A stretch of DNA of 64,000 nt from assembly GCA_028283605.1 (NCBI GenBank), contig JAPWKH010000031.1, positions 62,001 to 126,000 on the forward strand. Direction: 5' to 3'. Made by a program: the position numbers and the translations under genes. Shown here piece by piece: positions 35,071 to 43,758 of the stretch (position 1 is its first letter; every line of letters starts with the position of its first letter). Source of the stretch: Arachidicoccus sp. (GTDB lineage: Bacteria > Bacteroidota > Bacteroidia > Chitinophagales > Chitinophagaceae). A model generated the notes under the pieces. It was not told the origin of the DNA. It did no database searches and saw only the letters and a list, made by a program, of their open reading frames with translations.

Positions 35071-36543
35071 TTATAAAGATTCTTTTATCTTGGATTTAAT
35101 TAAATCAATTGAAATTCTTTCCTGCTGCATAGTATCGCGATAGCGAATCGTAACTGTTTTGTCTTCTTTTGTCTGATGATCTATCGTAATGCAAAACGGC
35201 GTACCAATTGCATCTTGCCGCCGATACCGTTTTCCGATAGCATCTTTCTCTTCATAAAAACAACGGAAATCCTGTTTGCAATCGTCAAAAATTTCTTTCG
35301 CAATTTCGGGCAATCCGTCTTTTTTGGTTAATGGAAATATTGCTAATTTTATCGGAGCAATTTTTGGATTGATTTGCAGCACAACACGCGAATCCGTAGT
35401 TCCATCTTCCTTTGAAATTGTTTCTTCGTGATAAGCGTTTGACAAGATGAGCAAGAACATTCTGTCCAAACCAATCGATGTTTCAATCACATACGGAATG
35501 TAGTTGCCATAAGGCTTTCCCGTGTTCGGGTCAATGTCCGTATCAAAATATTGCTGCTTCTTTTTGCTGTATAATTGATGTTGCGATAAATCAAAATCAC
35601 TGCGCGAATGAATACCTTCCACTTCTTTAAAACCAATGGGAAATTCAAACTCGATATCACATGCTTCTTTGGCGTAGTGCGCCAGTTTCACATGGTCGTG
35701 ATAGCGATATTTGCCTGCATCAATGCCCAAGCTCAAATGCCATTTCAATCGTTCTTCTTTCCAGAATTTGTACCATTCGCCTTCCGTGCCGGGACGAACA
35801 AAAAACTGCATTTCCATTTGTTCAAATTCGCGCATACGGAAAATGAATTGCCGTGCAACAATTTCATTTCTGAATGCTTTACCTGTTTGCGCAATACCGA
35901 ATGGAACTTTCATTCTTGCGGTCTTTTGTACATTCAGAAAATTCACAAAAATTCCCTGCGCGGTTTCGGGTCGCAAATACACAATATTATCATCAGGATT
36001 ATCGCTTGCAACCGCGCCAAATTCTGTTTTAAACATTAAATTGAATTGGCGAATATCCGTCCAGTTGCTTGTACCACTGATGCTGCAAGAAATTTTATTA
36101 TCGTCGATTAATTTTTTCAAACCTGCGAAATCATCCTTTGCAAGCAAAGCATCCATTTGTTGCAAAACATTTTCTGCTTTGTCCCGAAAGCCTTGTTCGG
36201 TAAGGTTTTCAGCGAATGCTTCAATCAAATGGTCAACGCGATAGCGCTTCTTGCTGTCTTTGTTGTCTATCATCGGGTCGCTGAAATTATCCACGTGTCC
36301 GCTCGCTTTCCATGTTGTCGGGTGCATGAAAATTGCCGCATCGATACCTACAATATTGTCATTCAATTGAGTCATGGATTTCCACCAGTAATCGCGGATA
36401 TTTTTTTTCAGTTCGCTTCCGTAAGGGCCGTAATCGTACACGGCGCTGAGCCCATCGTAAATTTCACTGCTTGGAAAAACAAAGCCGTATTCTTTGGCGT
36501 GTGCTATAATGGATTGAAAATTATTATCTTGTTGTGTGCTCAT
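35071..36543 (-). CDS. glyS: Glycyl-tRNA synthetase, dimeric type
   Basis: A 490-residue class II synthetase of the alpha2 (eukaryote-like) type. Seen: GFVFPSSEIYDGLSAVYDYG (motif 1 region), PETAQGIFVNFLNV, FGIAQTGKAFRNEI and FRMREFEQMEMQFF (motif 2), ETSIGLDRMFLLIL (motif 3), and a C-terminal anticodon-binding domain. The start is placed at the ATG of MSTQQDNNF; the longer upstream frame reads through a dispersed repeat and is not coding. Confidence 0.95.
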   Translation of the reverse strand: MSTQQDNNFQSIIAHAKEYGFVFPSSEIYDGLSAVYDYGPYGSELKKNIRDYWWKSMTQLNDNIVGIDAAIFMHPTTWKASGHVDNFSDPMIDNKDSKKRYRVDHLIEAFAENLTEQGFRDKAENVLQQMDALLAKDDFAGLKKLIDDNKISCSISGTSNWTDIRQFNLMFKTEFGAVASDNPDDNIVYLRPETAQGIFVNFLNVQKTARMKVPFGIAQTGKAFRNEIVARQFIFRMREFEQMEMQFFVRPGTEGEWYKFWKEERLKWHLSLGIDAGKYRYHDHVKLAHYAKEACDIEFEFPIGFKEVEGIHSRSDFDLSQHQLYSKKKQQYFDTDIDPNTGKPYGNYIPYVIETSIGLDRMFLLILSNAYHEETISKEDGTTDSRVVLQINPKIAPIKLAIFPLTKKDGLPEIAKEIFDDCKQDFRCFYEEKDAIGKRYRRQDAIGTPFCITIDHQTKEDKTVTIRYRDTMQQERISIDLIKSKIKESL

Positions 36544-36594
36544 GCGGCAAATATAAAAAAGACAATTTAAGTGCGAATAAATTCTTTCTTTATC

Positions 36595-36825
36595 GTTGAG
36601 ATTAAATTGAGATTTCTCCCTGTGATCGAAATGAAATGACGGAACGCCTTTGTTGTCATGCCGAACTTGTTTCGGCATCTCCCATCACGAACACTCATTA
36701 CAACATTTACCAAGAAATTGACTTCATCGAACGCTGTTTTCCGCCTTCCGCGAATGATATGCAAGCGTGTACTATTTTTCTTCGCGTCACTTCGAACGAG
36801 AAACGGGTAAGAAATCTCAATATTG
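36595..36825. repeat. Composite intergenic repeat cluster between glyS and the Crp-family gene
   Basis: Two inverted copies of a unit reading ATTGAGATTTCT followed about 15 nt later by TCGAA and TGACG (left copy near 36608-36640, right copy reversed near 36786-36825) bracket about 150 bp. Inside lies an ATGCCGAA-CTTGT-TTCGGCAT hairpin (36658-36678), a copy of which occurs at 55165-55185. No coding sequence is supported here, although all six frames are partly open. Confidence 0.65.
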
Positions 36826-36881
36826 TATTTTGTTCGTCTCTAAAATATTTTAAACAACTTCGTTGTCAAAATCATTTCCCG

Positions 36882-37466
36882 ATGCAAGAGAAGAATATTA
36901 TTTCTTTTATAAACTTTTTGAAATTATTCAGAAATATTTCCGCCACTGATGAAGCGATTATTGCGGACAACCTGCAAACGCGAAACGTAAATGAATACGA
37001 GATTTTGTTGCAGCAAGGCAAAACGGCAAAAGAATTGTTTTTTATATGCAAGGGCGTTTTAAAAATAGTTTCCGTTAACGAAAAAGGAAAAGACGTAACA
37101 CAATTTTTTCTGAAAGAAAACCAGTTTTGTACCGTCCTCAACAGCTTTAATAATAATGTTCCTGCAAATGAAAGTATTGTTGCTGCCTGCAACACTGAAT
37201 TGGTGTTATTTTCCAAAGAAAAATTGTTGCAGGTTTATAAGGCCATTCCGTATTTCAAAGAATCGATTCACTCGATCACACAGCAAGCATTGTTGGACAA
37301 AATCGCAATTCGTAATTCGTATTTGGGAGAAGACGCACAAACACGTTATCAGAAATTTATTTTGCAACAGCCCGAAATTGCTTTGCGTGTTTCGCTCAGC
37401 GATATTGCTTCTTATCTCGGAATTACGCAGCAATCGTTGAGCAGAATCAGGAAAAATATGCGGTAA
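36882..37466 (+). CDS. Crp/Fnr-family transcriptional regulator
   Basis: A 194-residue regulator. The N-terminal cyclic-nucleotide-binding fold (about 20-115) has EILLQQGKTAKELFFICKG and the later NESIVAACNTELVLFS. The C-terminal helix-turn-helix is VSLSDIASYLGITQQSLSRI. There are no Fnr-type N-terminal cysteines, so it is not an oxygen sensor of that kind; the ligand is unknown. The start is the ATG at 36882. It lies 81 nt upstream of an SDR gene, and in related genomes such regulators often control an adjacent oxidoreductase; that link is inferred. Confidence 0.88.
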   Translation: MQEKNIISFINFLKLFRNISATDEAIIADNLQTRNVNEYEILLQQGKTAKELFFICKGVLKIVSVNEKGKDVTQFFLKENQFCTVLNSFNNNVPANESIVAACNTELVLFSKEKLLQVYKAIPYFKESIHSITQQALLDKIAIRNSYLGEDAQTRYQKFILQQPEIALRVSLSDIASYLGITQQSLSRIRKNMR

Positions 37467-37547
37467 GGGGATTCGTTTTTACCAATTGGTAAATTTGTTG
37501 CGCAACAGCCTTTCTACTTTTGTTCCGGAAAAATAAAACATTATACA

Positions 37548-38189
37548 ATGGAACAAAAAAAAGAAATTCTGAAAGACAAAAAAATCATCATCATCGGCGG
37601 AAGCGCAGGTATTGGTTTGGCTACGGCAAAAGCTGTTGCAGCAAAAGGTGCGATTGTAATTATTGTTTCGAGTAATCAACAGCGTATTAGCAATGCTTTA
37701 CAATCACTTCCCAAAAATGCAAAAGGAATTGTAATAAATGCAAGTGATGAACGACAAATAAAAAATTTGTTTGAACAGGTTGGCAGCTTTGACCATTTAG
37801 TTTATACCGCAGGCGAAAATTTAAGGCTGAATAATATTGCCGATACAGAAATTGCAAGCGCACAACAATTTTTCAATGTCCGTTATTGGGGTGCATTTAC
37901 GGCGGTAAAATATGTTGCACCTCATATCAGCAAAAGTGGTTCAATCGTATTGACGGGCGGCATTGCAGGCGCTCGCCCAAATAAAGGTTGGAGCGTTGCG
38001 GCAAGCATTGCTTCTGCAATGGAAGGTTTTACGCGCGCGATGGCAATGGAGCTTGCGCCTGTAAGAGTGAATGTTGTTTCACCTGGAATTGTGAGAACGG
38101 ATTTATGGTCATCAATGCCCGAAACAGATAGGGAAAATTTAAGAGAAAGATATTTCTTTACTTCAATTGTCTCTGTGTCTGTGTATTAA
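37548..38189 (+). CDS. Short-chain dehydrogenase/reductase family protein, C-terminally shortened
   Basis: A 213-residue Rossmann protein. The NAD(P) motif is IIIIGGSAGIGLATAKAVAA and the middle has LVYTAGENL. The usual Tyr-x3-Lys is replaced (GWSVAASIASAMEGF), as in an atypical SDR subgroup. After VNVVSPGIVRTDLWSSMPE the sequence changes to RYFFTSIVSVSVY and stops, so the last 35-45 residues of a normal SDR (cofactor and substrate loop, final strand) are missing. It may be a decaying gene or a real short variant. Ends 26 nt before a convergent gene. Confidence 0.75.
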   Translation: MEQKKEILKDKKIIIIGGSAGIGLATAKAVAAKGAIVIIVSSNQQRISNALQSLPKNAKGIVINASDERQIKNLFEQVGSFDHLVYTAGENLRLNNIADTEIASAQQFFNVRYWGAFTAVKYVAPHISKSGSIVLTGGIAGARPNKGWSVAASIASAMEGFTRAMAMELAPVRVNVVSPGIVRTDLWSSMPETDRENLRERYFFTSIVSVSVY

Positions 38190-38215
38190 TAAATTCCGGA
38201 AATATATATGAGTAA

Positions 38216-39454
38216 TTATCTCTTTTTTAAATAGGCAGTTGTTCCCTCGCTATTTGTTATCAGTTCATCGGATGTTTTTTGTAATAAAGAATTCAGATAA
38301 TCATCATATAATGGCGAAAGTAATTTAGCTTCTTCTTGTCTTTTACGAAGTAATTTTCTTGCAGCAACTTTTTTGTTCCTTACTTTTGTAGCAATCAATA
38401 TCAGGCCACTGGCACATGCAATGATAGAGAGAATTACAACTGTATTTGGTATTTGTAAAGATACCATAGACAATGTTCCCGCAATAAAAAATAATGTAAC
38501 GCATGAGAGTGTAAGAGAAACCTGATTTGGATTGAATCCGCAATCTAACAATACATGATGAATATGTGTTCTATCAGGATGAAAAGGAGAAAATCCTTTT
38601 AAAATTCTTAGCGTAAATACTCTAAATGTATCATATACGGGAACTATAATTGCCGCCAATGCTACAGCCAGGCTTCCGTCTGAAGCAAATACATATCTGA
38701 GAACAGAATTTTCAGAATGATTATTAATCCTTTGAACAAATGCAATACTTAATGCCGCAGCCATAAATCCCAATATTAATGATCCGGTATCGCCCATAAA
38801 AATTTTTGCAGGGTTTATATTATAACGAAGAAACCCGACGATCGTACCTGTTAATGTAAAACTTGCCATAGCCAATCCGTAATCGTGATTCATCGCGAAA
38901 ATGATGCCGTAAAAAGAAAAAATCAAAAGCGATATTCCCCCCGCAAGGCCATCAACACCATCGATAAGGTTGAAAGCATTTGTAACAAACGCAACTCCTA
39001 TTACTGATAATACAATACTCAAAATATAAGGGTATTCCTGAATGCCGAAAAAACCATGCAGCCCGTTTAATCTTATATCTGCCAGAAGTACGATAATTAA
39101 TGCGGCAATAAACTGTGCTCCAAATTTTTTATAAGGATCGAGAGCTACCAAATCATCTTTCAATCCTGTTACAAACAATAAAAATGTTGATCCCAAAATA
39201 TATTCCCACGCAGATAAATAATTACCAATATTAAATAAGCAAACTACAAAAACGAATGCCGAAAATATAGCTACGCCACCCAAATTCGGCGTTACATTTT
39301 TATGTTTTTTTCTGTGATCGGGCTTATCCAACAATCTCTTTTTCTTTGACACTAAAATGATGCTTGGAATAGCATATAGTGTGATAGCGGACGCAAGCAG
39401 GAACATTCCTAAATAAATCCACATTGCGTAATCTTTAATGTCTAAATGTAACAT
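38216..39454 (-). CDS. MraY/WecA-family polyprenyl-phosphate sugar-1-phosphate transferase
   Basis: A 412-residue polytopic enzyme with about ten membrane helices. Family motifs: LGGVAIFSAF with a preceding KKHKNVTPN, GLKDDLVALDPYKKFGAQ, the catalytic NAFNLIDGVDGLAGG, FMGDTGSLILGF, and the basic loop PDRTHIHHVLLD that separates WecA-type from MraY-type enzymes. It probably links a sugar phosphate (for example GlcNAc-1-P) to undecaprenyl phosphate to start a surface polysaccharide. A charged C-terminal tail of about 45 residues is extra. Stands alone. Confidence 0.9.
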   Translation of the reverse strand: MLHLDIKDYAMWIYLGMFLLASAITLYAIPSIILVSKKKRLLDKPDHRKKHKNVTPNLGGVAIFSAFVFVVCLFNIGNYLSAWEYILGSTFLLFVTGLKDDLVALDPYKKFGAQFIAALIIVLLADIRLNGLHGFFGIQEYPYILSIVLSVIGVAFVTNAFNLIDGVDGLAGGISLLIFSFYGIIFAMNHDYGLAMASFTLTGTIVGFLRYNINPAKIFMGDTGSLILGFMAAALSIAFVQRINNHSENSVLRYVFASDGSLAVALAAIIVPVYDTFRVFTLRILKGFSPFHPDRTHIHHVLLDCGFNPNQVSLTLSCVTLFFIAGTLSMVSLQIPNTVVILSIIACASGLILIATKVRNKKVAARKLLRKRQEEAKLLSPLYDDYLNSLLQKTSDELITNSEGTTAYLKKR

Positions 39455-39767
39455 AAATATTATTTATCGTTGTTATAGGTCGGGTTTATAAAAATTAAAC
39501 AAATACGAAGCAAAATAATTGAACACTGACAGTCGAAATATAAAAATACCAACGCCATTTATTAACACGAAATTACTGAAATAATTAAATATAGCATATC
39601 ATTTCCGGAATGTTTTATTTGTTATTTAATTATTATTACCTTGAAACTGAACTATAACTACATGATAGTAAAAAAAATATTACAAATAACTTCGGGTTTA
39701 ACCCTTATATTTTGCCTTTCTTCATTCCTTTCTTTGCAATACATTTGTAACCCCTAATAAAAATAAG
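39455..39767. other. Intergenic region with candidate metG promoter
   Basis: 313 bp, very AT-rich, between divergent genes. A -7 element TACATTTG at 39740-39747 lies 20 nt before the metG ATG; the only TTTG upstream (39711-39714) is 25 nt away, longer than usual. A short imperfect palindrome (GGGTTTAACCC, 39694-39704) is present. No RNA gene or reading frame was recognised. Confidence 0.5.
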
Positions 39768-41870
39768 ATGAGTTCAGCAAAGAGATATTTGATTACAGCA
39801 GCATTGCCATACGCAAACGGATTAAAACATATCGGCCATCTGGCAGGCGCTTATTTACCGGCGGATATTTATGTACGCTATTTAAGGGCACAAAAAAAAG
39901 AGGTTGTTTTTGTGTGCGGCAGCGATGAGCATGGAACTGCAATTCCCATTCAGGCAAAAAAAGAAGGCACTACGCCACAAGCCATTATTGATAAATATCA
40001 TCCGATCATAAAACAAAATTTTGAAGATTTAAGTATCAGCTTCGATATTTACCACCGTACCTCTTCGCCGCTGCATCATATAACGGCTCAGGAATTTTTT
40101 ACTAAACTGAATGATAACGGCGATTTGGAAATAAAAGAAACGGAACAATTCTATGATGAAGAAGCGCAAACATTTTTAGCCGACAGATACATAAAAGGCA
40201 CATGCCCGAATTGCGGATTTGACAGCGCTTACGGCGATCAATGCGAGAAATGCGGTACAAGCCTAAGCCCCGAAATGTTGATTAATCCGGTAAGTACATT
40301 AAGCGGAAAATCTCCTGTAAAAAAATTGACAAAGCATTGGTATTTGCCCTTAGACAGGCACGAAGAATGGTTAAGAAAATGGATTTTGGATACTCATAAA
40401 AACGACTGGAAAACAAACGTGCTCGGCCAATGCAAAAGCTGGCTGGACGGCGGTTTACAGCCGCGCGCCGTTACAAGAGATTTGGATTGGGGCATCAAAG
40501 TTCCGGTAGAAGGTGCAGATGGGAAAGTATTATATGTTTGGTTCGATGCTCCCATCGGTTACATCAGTGCTACAAAACAATATTGCATCGATAATAATCT
40601 GGATTGGAAAATTCTCTGGAACGATGAAAATACAAAGCTTGTACATTTTATCGGGAAAGACAACATTGTGTTTCATTGCATTATTTTTCCGGTAATGTTG
40701 AAATTGCACGGCAATATTCTGCCGGATAATGTGCCCGCAAACGAATTTGTAAATCTTGAGGGCGACAAAATGAGCACCAGCCGCAACTGGAAACTGGAAA
40801 TGCAGGATTATATTGATGATTTTATCAAAAAAGAAAACGGTGGCCCTCAGCTTGCGGATGTATTACGTTATTATCTTACAACCATTCTTCCCGAAAATAA
40901 GGACAGTGAGTTTACATGGAAAGGATTCCAGGATGCCAACAACAGCGAGCTCGTAAGCATCTTTGGAAATTTTGTAAACAGAAGCTTTGTATTGATGCAT
41001 AAATTGTGCAATGGCAAAGTGCCCCCGCTGCATGCTTCGCACCTTGATACTGCAGACGAAGCATTAATAGCAGACATTGAAAATACAAAGATTATCATTG
41101 AGAAAAATATCGAAGCCTACAAATTTCGGGATGCATTATTTGCGGTAATAGATCTGGCGCGAAAAGGCAACAAATACATGCAGGATAAGCAACCATGGAT
41201 TGTTGCAAAATCGTTAGAAGAAAATCCGCAAAACCAGCAACTGATAGATAATTGTCTTCATCTTTGTTTGCAGCTATGCGCTAATCTTACCATTTTCATT
41301 TATCCATTTTTGCCTAATACTGCACATAAGCTCTGCAAAATGATGAAGGTTGTAGATAAAATGCTTGAATGGGAAAACGGCGGCCGCATTAAATTATTAA
41401 GTGTAGGATATTCTTTAAATCCGCCCGAATTATTATTCAGAAAAATTGAAGATGAAGAAATTACTTATCAGATAGAAAAGCTGAAGTCCGGCAGCCTGAA
41501 AGTCAGTGAGACAGAAAACAAATCAGAAATCGCAAATCAGAAATCGCAAATTCAATTTGATGATTTTGCAAAAATAGATTTACGTATAGGCACAATTATC
41601 GAAGCGGAAAAAATTCCCAAAGCAGATAAATTATTGAAGCTGCAGATTGATATGGGAAATGAAGTACGCACCATTTGTTCCGGCATCGCCGAGCATTTTT
41701 TACCGGAAGAAATTATTGGAAAACAAGTAACAGTTGTTGCCAATCTTGCTCCGCGAAAAATGCGCGGCATCGAAAGCAACGGTATGATTTTAATGGCTGA
41801 AAATGAAGACGGAAAACTGGTATTTATAAATCCAGATGTAAAAGTTGATAACGGCAGCAGCGTAAGCTAA
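39768..41870 (+). CDS. metG: Methionyl-tRNA synthetase
   Basis: A 700-residue class I synthetase. The ATP-binding HIGH variant is in YANGLKHIGHLAGAYLPADI, a zinc knuckle is CPNC...CEKCG, the KMSKS loop is EGDKMSTSRNW, and an anticodon-binding helical domain follows. A C-terminal tRNA-binding (EMAP-like) domain starts at FDDFAKIDLRIGTIIEAEKI. Between the catalytic body and this domain the linker NKSEIANQKSQIQ is encoded by a tandem 14-bp repeat, probably acquired spacer DNA tolerated at a domain boundary. Confidence 0.96.
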   Translation: MSSAKRYLITAALPYANGLKHIGHLAGAYLPADIYVRYLRAQKKEVVFVCGSDEHGTAIPIQAKKEGTTPQAIIDKYHPIIKQNFEDLSISFDIYHRTSSPLHHITAQEFFTKLNDNGDLEIKETEQFYDEEAQTFLADRYIKGTCPNCGFDSAYGDQCEKCGTSLSPEMLINPVSTLSGKSPVKKLTKHWYLPLDRHEEWLRKWILDTHKNDWKTNVLGQCKSWLDGGLQPRAVTRDLDWGIKVPVEGADGKVLYVWFDAPIGYISATKQYCIDNNLDWKILWNDENTKLVHFIGKDNIVFHCIIFPVMLKLHGNILPDNVPANEFVNLEGDKMSTSRNWKLEMQDYIDDFIKKENGGPQLADVLRYYLTTILPENKDSEFTWKGFQDANNSELVSIFGNFVNRSFVLMHKLCNGKVPPLHASHLDTADEALIADIENTKIIIEKNIEAYKFRDALFAVIDLARKGNKYMQDKQPWIVAKSLEENPQNQQLIDNCLHLCLQLCANLTIFIYPFLPNTAHKLCKMMKVVDKMLEWENGGRIKLLSVGYSLNPPELLFRKIEDEEITYQIEKLKSGSLKVSETENKSEIANQKSQIQFDDFAKIDLRIGTIIEAEKIPKADKLLKLQIDMGNEVRTICSGIAEHFLPEEIIGKQVTVVANLAPRKMRGIESNGMILMAENEDGKLVFINPDVKVDNGSSVS
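41520..41547 (+). repeat. Tandem 14-bp repeat inside metG
   Basis: AAATCAGAAATCGC occurs twice in direct tandem (41520-41533 and 41534-41547), in frame, at the linker before the C-terminal tRNA-binding domain. Confidence 0.8.
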
Positions 41871-41889
41871 AGCAGCATTAAAAATTTAC

Positions 41890-41929
41890 AAAGCCGGTAA
41901 TAAATTAAACATAGTTATCGGCTTTTTTT
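41890..41929 (+). terminator. Terminator after metG
   Basis: AAAGCCGGTAA pairs with TTATCGGCTTT (one G-T pair) around an AT loop and is followed by a T run. Confidence 0.75.
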
Positions 41930-41952
41930 GTAGAATACAATATAATAGCTCA

Positions 41953-42486
41953 ATGCAAAAATTAAGCATGCAGGACTTGGGCAGAAAGTCCGTGGAAGAA
42001 TTCAAATCATCTGAAAAAAATACCGTCATTGCTGTGCTGGACAATGTACGCAGCATGCACAATGTGGGAAGTGTTTTTCGCACCGCAGATTCATTTTTAT
42101 TACAAGCTGTTTATCTATGCGGTTACACGCCTCGCCCTCCCCACAGAGATATTCACAAAACTGCGCTCGGCGCTACCGATACAGTAGAATGGAAATATTT
42201 TGAAAATATACACGATGCTTTGCAACAGCTTCAGCAGGAAGGTTTTGAAGTATATGCCATAGAACAGACTACGAACAGTTTCGCGCTAAACGATTTTTCT
42301 TTCCATGAAAAAAATAAATATGCCCTCATTTTCGGCAATGAAGTGGAAGGCGTGCAGCAATCTGTCATAAATAAGTGCAAAGGAAGTATAGAAATTCCGC
42401 AAGACGGAACTAAACATTCATTAAATATCTCTGTTGCGGCAGGCATTGTGTTGTGGGAAGCCACAAAAAGAAAACTCTTTCTGTAA
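41953..42486 (+). CDS. TrmH/SpoU-family RNA 2'-O-methyltransferase
   Basis: A 177-residue SPOUT enzyme. The three family motifs are clear: motif 1 DNVRSMHNVGSVFRTAD, motif 2 YALIFGNEVEGV, and motif 3 HSLNISVAAGIVLWEA, which forms the trefoil knot. It methylates a ribose in tRNA or rRNA; the target nucleotide cannot be read from sequence. It lies between metG and rpsU with its own spacing on both sides. Confidence 0.92.
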   Translation: MQKLSMQDLGRKSVEEFKSSEKNTVIAVLDNVRSMHNVGSVFRTADSFLLQAVYLCGYTPRPPHRDIHKTALGATDTVEWKYFENIHDALQQLQQEGFEVYAIEQTTNSFALNDFSFHEKNKYALIFGNEVEGVQQSVINKCKGSIEIPQDGTKHSLNISVAAGIVLWEATKRKLFL

Positions 42487-42515
42487 GAAAAATTTTACAA
42501 AATAAATATATTATA

Positions 42516-42523
42516 TATCTTTG
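42516..42523 (+). promoter_or_regulatory. Candidate -7 element of rpsU
   Basis: TATCTTTG, the same octamer as in the tRNA-His promoter, 33 nt before the rpsU ATG. The -33 position has only a T-rich TTTTAC. Confidence 0.55.
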
Positions 42524-42556
42524 CGCATCTTTTAACCAAAAGGGGGTATATTAAAC

Positions 42557-42754
42557 ATGTTAATTATTGACTCAAAGGATTGTGAAAACATCGACAAAGC
42601 GCTTAAAAAGTACAAAAAGAAATTTGAAAAAAGTAAAACTTTGTTGCAATTAAGAGAACGTCAAACTTTTACAAAACCATCTATCAAGCGTCGCGCGGAA
42701 GTTTTGAAAGCGGTATATAAACAAAATATCGCTTCCGGCAAGATTGAAAAATAG
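42557..42754 (+). CDS. rpsU: 30S ribosomal protein bS21
   Basis: A 65-residue basic protein: NIDKALKKYKKKFEKSKTL followed by LRERQTFTKPSIKRRAEVLKA. It binds the 30S platform near the 3' end of 16S rRNA and helps initiation. A strong terminator follows within 30 nt, so it is probably monocistronic. The upstream AAAGGGGGTATATT is G-rich just before the start, unusual for an otherwise AT-rich leader. Confidence 0.96.
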   Translation: MLIIDSKDCENIDKALKKYKKKFEKSKTLLQLRERQTFTKPSIKRRAEVLKAVYKQNIASGKIEK

Positions 42755-42782
42755 TTTTCACGATTTTGTCAATCATCATATT

Positions 42783-42819
42783 ACAGCCATAAAGTTTTAT
42801 AACTTTATGGCTGTTTTTT
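42783..42819 (+). terminator. Terminator after rpsU
   Basis: A 12-bp perfect stem, ACAGCCATAAAG with CTTTATGGCTGT, an 8-nt loop and a T run. The T run ends directly at the start codon of the following recombinase gene at 42820. Confidence 0.92.
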
Positions 42820-43737
42820 ATGGAAAATTCCCACATACATATAGGATCCTTTCGCAATTATTTACAATTCGAAAAACGGTTTTCCGCACATACATTAATT
42901 GCTTATACGGCAGATCTTCAACAATTCTTTGATTTTATTTCGCAGCAATATCCCGAAACTTCAGTGCAGGAAATAAATTTGTTTATGATAAAATCATGGA
43001 TGGCCGACCTGAAAGAAAAAAAAATAGCCGGCAATAAAAGTATCCACAGAAAAATATCAAGCTTAAAATCGTTTTATAAATTTATGCTAAAGCAAGGCGT
43101 TGTAAAAAATTCGCCGCTCACAACAATTGTATTGCCTAAAATAAATAAACGCCTTCCGATGTTTTTAAAAGAAACGGAAGCCAGGGATTTAACCAACGAA
43201 AAAAGAAATGAAGGCATTGCCGAGGAAGAAAATTTTTGGGAAAAGAGAACAGCCAATTTAATAGTAAAGCTTTTTTATGAAACAGGTATCCGACTTAGCG
43301 AACTGATCAACCTGCAAGAAAATCAAATCGATCCAAGCTATGTGCAAATAAGAGTGCTTGGCAAAGGAAATAAAGAAAGGATTATTCCCATATCAAAAAA
43401 TTTATTGCTTGATATACAATCATACATTTCCGAAAAACCAATGAGAATGGAAAGAGTTGAAAATGTATTTATCAATGAAAAAGGCAAAGCCCTTTACCCC
43501 AAAAAAGTTTATAACATGGTAAAGCATCTAATGAATGAAGTTACAAGCCTCAAGAAAAAAAGTCCGCATATTTTAAGGCATAGTTTTGCAACACATTTAA
43601 TGAACAATGGCGCAGACCTCAATGCCGTGAAAGAATTGCTGGGACACTCAAGCCTCGCAGCAACGCAAGTGTATACACACAATACAATAGAACAATTAAA
43701 AGAAGCATACAAAAAAGCCCATCCAAAAGCAGAATAA
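42820..43737 (+). CDS. xerD: Tyrosine recombinase XerC/XerD
   Basis: A 305-residue site-specific recombinase. An N-terminal SAM-like core-binding domain (FEKRFSAHTLIAYTADLQQF) is followed by the catalytic domain with Arg in FYETGIRLSELINLQ, Lys after the beta-turn (VLGKGNKERIIP), HILRHSFATHLMNNGADL (His-x-x-Arg), GHSSLAATQ and the nucleophile Tyr in VYTHNTIEQL. Length and motifs fit the housekeeping Xer that resolves chromosome dimers; whether it is XerC or XerD is not certain. No mobile element surrounds it. Confidence 0.9.
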   Translation: MENSHIHIGSFRNYLQFEKRFSAHTLIAYTADLQQFFDFISQQYPETSVQEINLFMIKSWMADLKEKKIAGNKSIHRKISSLKSFYKFMLKQGVVKNSPLTTIVLPKINKRLPMFLKETEARDLTNEKRNEGIAEEENFWEKRTANLIVKLFYETGIRLSELINLQENQIDPSYVQIRVLGKGNKERIIPISKNLLLDIQSYISEKPMRMERVENVFINEKGKALYPKKVYNMVKHLMNEVTSLKKKSPHILRHSFATHLMNNGADLNAVKELLGHSSLAATQVYTHNTIEQLKEAYKKAHPKAE

Positions 43738-43758
43738 TTTTTTGTAAAAGAAACAAGT

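Noticed and set aside
36544-36678. N-terminal extension of glyS (45 codons)
   Set aside because: Encoded by intergenic repeats; family members start at or near MSTQQDNNF.
36636-36881. N-terminal extension of the Crp-family regulator (82 codons)
   Set aside because: Reads through the same repeat cluster on the other strand; the cyclic-nucleotide-binding domain begins normally after the ATG at 36882.
42820-43737. Integrase of a mobile element
   Set aside because: No attachment sites, cargo or tRNA junction nearby; length and motifs match the chromosomal Xer recombinase, and the neighbours are housekeeping genes.
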